This document shows, in pieces, positions 6,419 through 8,776 of a DNA stretch of 8,776 nt. Each line of letters begins with the position of its first letter. Position 1 is the first letter of the stretch. The DNA comes from CAZDUZ01 sp964508755. GTDB taxonomy: Bacteria > Patescibacteriota > Dojkabacteria > SC72 > JAFGCJ01. Position numbers and translations under genes: made by a program. The DNA lies in NCBI GenBank assembly GCA_964508755.1, contig CAZDUZ010000035.1, positions 1 through 8,776 on the forward strand. Direction: 5' to 3'. The notes under the pieces were generated by a model. That model was given only the letters and a program-made list of their open reading frames with translations. It ran no database searches and had not been told where the DNA came from.

Positions 6419-6918
6419 CTACTGTGAAACTCCTGCCTTTGGGACAAATTGCACGGATGGGTCTGCGTTAGACATAGGGGTATTTTGATCATTTAGAGCA
6501 GAAGAAGTCCCTTTTTTTATGGAGCGTATTTCGGACAATACTTCTTCTATCTCTTTCTGATCTTGAGGCGAAGGTTGAGNNNNNNNNNNNNNNNNNNNNN
6601 NNNNNNNNNNNNNNNNNNNNNNNNNNNNNNNNNNNNNNNNNNNNNNNNNNNNNNNNNNNNNNNNNNNNNNNNNNNNNNNGGTAGTTCAGCTTCTTTGGAG
6701 GGTACGATCGTTCCCGGTGTATTCTGAGGCACTGAACCGGATGTGGAAGTTGAAAGTGCGACATCTTGCTTAAGATATTCCTTGAAGATTGCAAGTAGAA
6801 TTGGTTCGGGTACTTCTGTATCCTGATAAGGAGTTAAAACCTGAAGCAAAGCCGCTCCATGTTTCTGAAGATCCACGTTTTTTTCACTAAGATACTGTAT
6901 AAGTTGCTGCCCAGTCAT
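6419..6918 (-). CDS. Hypothetical soluble protein interrupted by the assembly gap
   Basis: No family recognised. Upstream of the gap, 79 codons from ATG 6918 encode a helical start (MTGQQLIQYLSEKNVDLQKH) and then a Ser/Thr/Pro-rich stretch. Downstream of the gap, the frame reading from 6577 to a TAG at 6421-6419 gives 52 residues that look protein-like: acidic helix QKEIEEVLSEIRSIKK, then a polar Asn/Pro/Ser tail. The other two frames there are Arg/Lys-rich and stop sooner. With exactly 100 bases in the gap these two parts are out of frame. They join if the real gap length is 2 modulo 3, which is plausible because 100 N is a conventional placeholder. Two separate genes remain possible. There is no membrane segment or signal peptide, and no clear Shine-Dalgarno site before 6918. 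Confidence 0.6.
6580..6679. other. Assembly gap of 100 N
   Basis: Exactly 100 undetermined bases, a common scaffolding placeholder, so the true length is unknown. Nothing can be said about its content except that it probably lies inside one coding region. Confidence 0.99.
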
Positions 6919-6995
6919 CGTATTATTTGGTTAATGAATAGAATCTTCATTGCTCGAAGAAACGAACACCGTATTGAAATTACGCTGATTTCTCC

Positions 6996-7220
6996 TTAGT
7001 AATAAAGAGTATATGCGTCATCCGTCCAATAATCATCAGGATTGGGATCTTCAGTTCCGTACCAGTCGGTATCGTCGGAATATGTATTAGAAGAACTTGC
7101 CGCAGAAAATGCAACAATAAGAACAGACGAACAGCAGCAACACATAATGAGGAGCACGACAGCAATAATACCGACAATTAAACACGTATTATTACTCGAA
7201 CCTGAAGATGCTTCGGCCAT
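6996..7220 (-). CDS. 74-residue membrane peptide with a CCCC cluster and acidic/aromatic tail
   Basis: Not a recognised family. A short Ser/Asn-rich start is followed by a membrane helix (about 13-38) holding C13 and a four-cysteine run C27-C30. The tail (45-74) is rich in Asp, Tyr and Trp (DDTDWYGTEDPNPDDYW). There is no Lys or Arg anywhere, and about ten acidic residues. The ATG at 7220 lacks a Shine-Dalgarno site. A TATAAA at 7242-7237 and a weak TTTACT-17-TACTAT pair (7278-7250) lie upstream. The gene lies 64 bp after the DUF4870-like gene. It is supported by its coherent membrane composition and its place in a tight same-strand run. It could be a small envelope component; I would not assign a function. 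Confidence 0.75.
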   Translation of the reverse strand: MAEASSGSSNNTCLIVGIIAVVLLIMCCCCSSVLIVAFSAASSSNTYSDDTDWYGTEDPNPDDYWTDDAYTLYY

Positions 7221-7284
7221 GATAGGCAGTTGAAAGTTTATATGACTTCATAGTACGCCAAGCGTAACTAACAGTAAAGAGACT

Positions 7285-8091
7285 TTATCCCTTTGGTGTC
7301 GATACAGAACCCGGAGCACTATCACTCATCGTTGATTGTTTCCATTGTATCCATTTCTCAAAGGTAGAAATAAGCGGAATGATGGGACGCTCTCCCTGGT
7401 ATGCGCTATAGGTGTAATAAAAGCGTGCAAAAAGAAATATGGAAAGAGGAATCCAGATAAATGCCGCAACCCACATTGAAATAATTGGTATGAAAAGCAA
7501 CAAAAGTGGAATATACGCCAACAGATTTACCACTCCAAACACAAAGGACTGGCGTTTATGAAATACAAATAATTCGTCAGAATACACCCGCTTACCAAAA
7601 ATCAGAGAACCAACGGGAATCGGTGCAAAAACCCATTCGATAGCGGAAGCAAGCGCAGTATTATCACGCCAGGTCAGTTTATCTGCTGGGAGAGCGATCG
7701 CTTTTTCTTCAGCTTTTATCCACGTTGAGGGAGAGGAAGACACATTCGTGTTCGGGGGGTTAGATATTCCAGAGGAATTTGCTGAAGGCACTAAGGGAGT
7801 TTGTATTGTAGGTTGCAGTTGACCTCCAACCGGTTGAGTAAGAGTGCTTGCTTGGACAGGAGATGTATTCAACCCAGACATACCTTGTGAGGGAGGAAGG
7901 GTCGTCCACATCGGAGGGGAAGACGAATAGCCATTATCCCGAGCGTTAACTCCATCGACAGGGAGAGTGATCACACTTCGGGCAACCGGTACACTGTTTT
8001 GCTTCGGCTCAACCGGTCCATTCACAAAAACAGGCTGAGGAGAAGCGGACGGAGTGCTCGGAAGAGATTGCTGAGGTACAAACTGATCCAC
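7285..8091 (-). CDS. Proline/serine-rich protein with DUF4870/Tic20-like membrane domain
   Basis: 268 residues from a GTG at 8091. Residues 1-125 are low-complexity Pro/Ser/Thr/Gln and probably disordered. Residues about 146-245 match the DUF4870 pattern: a first hydrophobic segment (146-166), the FHKRQ block (177-181, equivalent to the family's F-H-x-R-Q), two membrane helices (about 184-203 and 205-226) and the AYQGE...IPLI signature (230-241). The biochemical role of this family is not established; some members are related to Tic20. No in-frame ATG is available near the N-terminus, so GTG is the best start. An extended -10 box sits so close that the mRNA may begin at the GTG itself. The first gene of the run ends 71 bp upstream. 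Confidence 0.9.
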   Translation of the reverse strand: MDQFVPQQSLPSTPSASPQPVFVNGPVEPKQNSVPVARSVITLPVDGVNARDNGYSSSPPMWTTLPPSQGMSGLNTSPVQASTLTQPVGGQLQPTIQTPLVPSANSSGISNPPNTNVSSSPSTWIKAEEKAIALPADKLTWRDNTALASAIEWVFAPIPVGSLIFGKRVYSDELFVFHKRQSFVFGVVNLLAYIPLLLLFIPIISMWVAAFIWIPLSIFLFARFYYTYSAYQGERPIIPLISTFEKWIQWKQSTMSDSAPGSVSTPKG

Positions 8092-8097
8092 GTACGT

Positions 8098-8106
8098 ATA
8101 ATACCA
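8098..8106 (-). promoter_or_regulatory. Extended -10 element predicting a leaderless GTG-start mRNA
   Basis: TGG-TATTAT on the minus strand (8106 to 8098) has a -10 box with 5 of 6 consensus bases and a TGn extension; no good -35 box is present. Counting seven bases on puts the transcript start at 8091, the G of the GTG codon. No ribosome site lies between. Confidence 0.45.
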
Positions 8107-8162
8107 GTCAATAATTTAATAAAGTAACGATATTCTGAACGATTATGCTCCTTAACGTATCA

Positions 8163-8776
8163 TTAAGAAATCCACTTTTCGGTATGAAATGGTGTTCCAT
8201 CAGGAAGATAATACGTTATCTCCCATTGTCCAGCGAGCGGTCCTGCCATAAATCCTTTATCGCCAATCGTAAAGTAAGTCACGTACATATCATTATAAAT
8301 ATCAAAGAGACCCGCTCTCCCTTCAATAAGCTCATAAAATGCAAATTCTCGTGCATACAATAAGTCCGTGAGAGTGGTAATGTCCGATTCATCATTACTG
8401 TTACAGGTTTTTTCGACGTCTTCGATATAGAGATTTATCTCGGGTGTTACATCCATTTGCATTTCTTCATCTAAATATGACGTAAATCTATCTGCAAACC
8501 CTTCACAATCCATGACTATCCTTGCAGACTGGAGATCGGGAACAAAGTATACTCGTTTTACGGGAATAGTTTTATTAACAATAATGGTTTCAGATTTATC
8601 CCATTGTGACGGAGTAAAATCAGAGAATGGTAGAGTATTGATAATTAACGTAAGGATAAACAACAAGCCAAGAACAATCAACGTTGCCCCACCTACAAAA
8701 AGAGCGAGTAGTCCGATAAGGGGGTTGAGGGGACGAATAGTGTGTGACTGACCATTCGCCGTAACTTCCGGTTTTG
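8163..8776 (-). CDS. Single-pass membrane protein with extracytoplasmic domain, N-terminus outside window
   Basis: No family recognised. The frame stays open through the window end, so the true start is upstream; the TTG at 8681 is inside the membrane segment and is not a credible start. The visible part reads a polar stretch (KPEVTANGQSHTIRPLNP), then one long membrane helix (encoded about 8725-8630), then an extracytoplasmic domain of about 155 residues that is acidic and aromatic. That domain has just two cysteines (codons at 8505-8507 and 8403-8405, 34 residues apart) that could form one disulfide. The C-terminus reads LPDGTPFHTEKWIS. The stop is TAA, 71 bp before the DUF4870-like gene. 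It could be a surface lipoprotein-like or sensor protein, but nothing in the sequence decides this. Confidence 0.85.
   Translation of the reverse strand, partial: KPEVTANGQSHTIRPLNPLIGLLALFVGGATLIVLGLLFILTLIINTLPFSDFTPSQWDKSETIIVNKTIPVKRVYFVPDLQSARIVMDCEGFADRFTSYLDEEMQMDVTPEINLYIEDVEKTCNSNDESDITTLTDLLYAREFAFYELIEGRAGLFDIYNDMYVTYFTIGDKGFMAGPLAGQWEITYYLPDGTPFHTEKWIS

Noticed and set aside
8148..8153. AAGGAG Shine-Dalgarno-like sequence on the minus strand after the last gene's stop region
   Set aside because: No start codon lies at a suitable distance, and the next gene starts about 57 bases further on.
1..8776. UGA reassigned to glycine (Gracilibacteria-type code)
   Set aside because: All genes are intact under the standard bacterial code and none needs an in-frame UGA to reach its expected length.

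Overview
The window looks like one scaffold of an uncultured bacterium. It contains a 100-base N gap at 6580-6679. GC content is moderate, genes are tightly packed, and nearly all lie on the minus strand. Many are small membrane or exported proteins that are hard to name. This, together with exported fibronectin-III and Cys-rich proteins, a YtxG/YtxH-like pair and a DUF4870-like protein, suggests a Candidate Phyla Radiation (Patescibacteria) genome. That placement is inference, because the window holds no taxonomic marker. All nine visible stop codons are TAA or TAG, and no reading frame needs UGA decoded as an amino acid.

Layout. Positions 1-1306 (minus) hold the N-terminal 435 codons of a UvrD/PcrA-type DNA helicase, cut by the window edge. 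Positions 1438-2679 (minus) encode an exported protein with an amidase/PGRP-like region that seems to lack its zinc ligands, an NBR1-type four-tryptophan Ig-like domain and a bacterial SH3 domain. Positions 2765-4912 (minus) encode a 715-residue surface protein. It has a membrane helix at each end, two copies of a fibronectin-III plus beta-sandwich module, and four 8-cysteine repeats between them. Divergent from it, 4997-5635 (plus) encodes a membrane-anchored thioredoxin-fold protein with a CPHC active site. The 84-bp intergenic region carries overlapping divergent promoter candidates. A 12-bp perfect hairpin at 5671-5699 ends this convergent pair.

Positions 5721-8776 (all minus) form a run of six small envelope-type genes. 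In transcription order they are: a single-pass membrane protein entering from the window end; a Pro/Ser-rich DUF4870/Tic20-like membrane protein with a GTG start; a 74-residue membrane peptide with a CCCC cluster and no basic residue; a hypothetical gene interrupted by the N gap; and a YtxG-like then YtxH-like pair behind a good extended -10 promoter.

How they may work together. The clearest functional link is the CPHC oxidoreductase beside a protein with 32 extracytoplasmic cysteines. I infer a dedicated disulfide-forming enzyme and its substrate, possibly co-regulated through the shared promoter region. The SH3/Ig protein downstream of the Cys-rich gene may be co-transcribed and belong to the same surface assembly. 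The helicase is housekeeping and probably unrelated.
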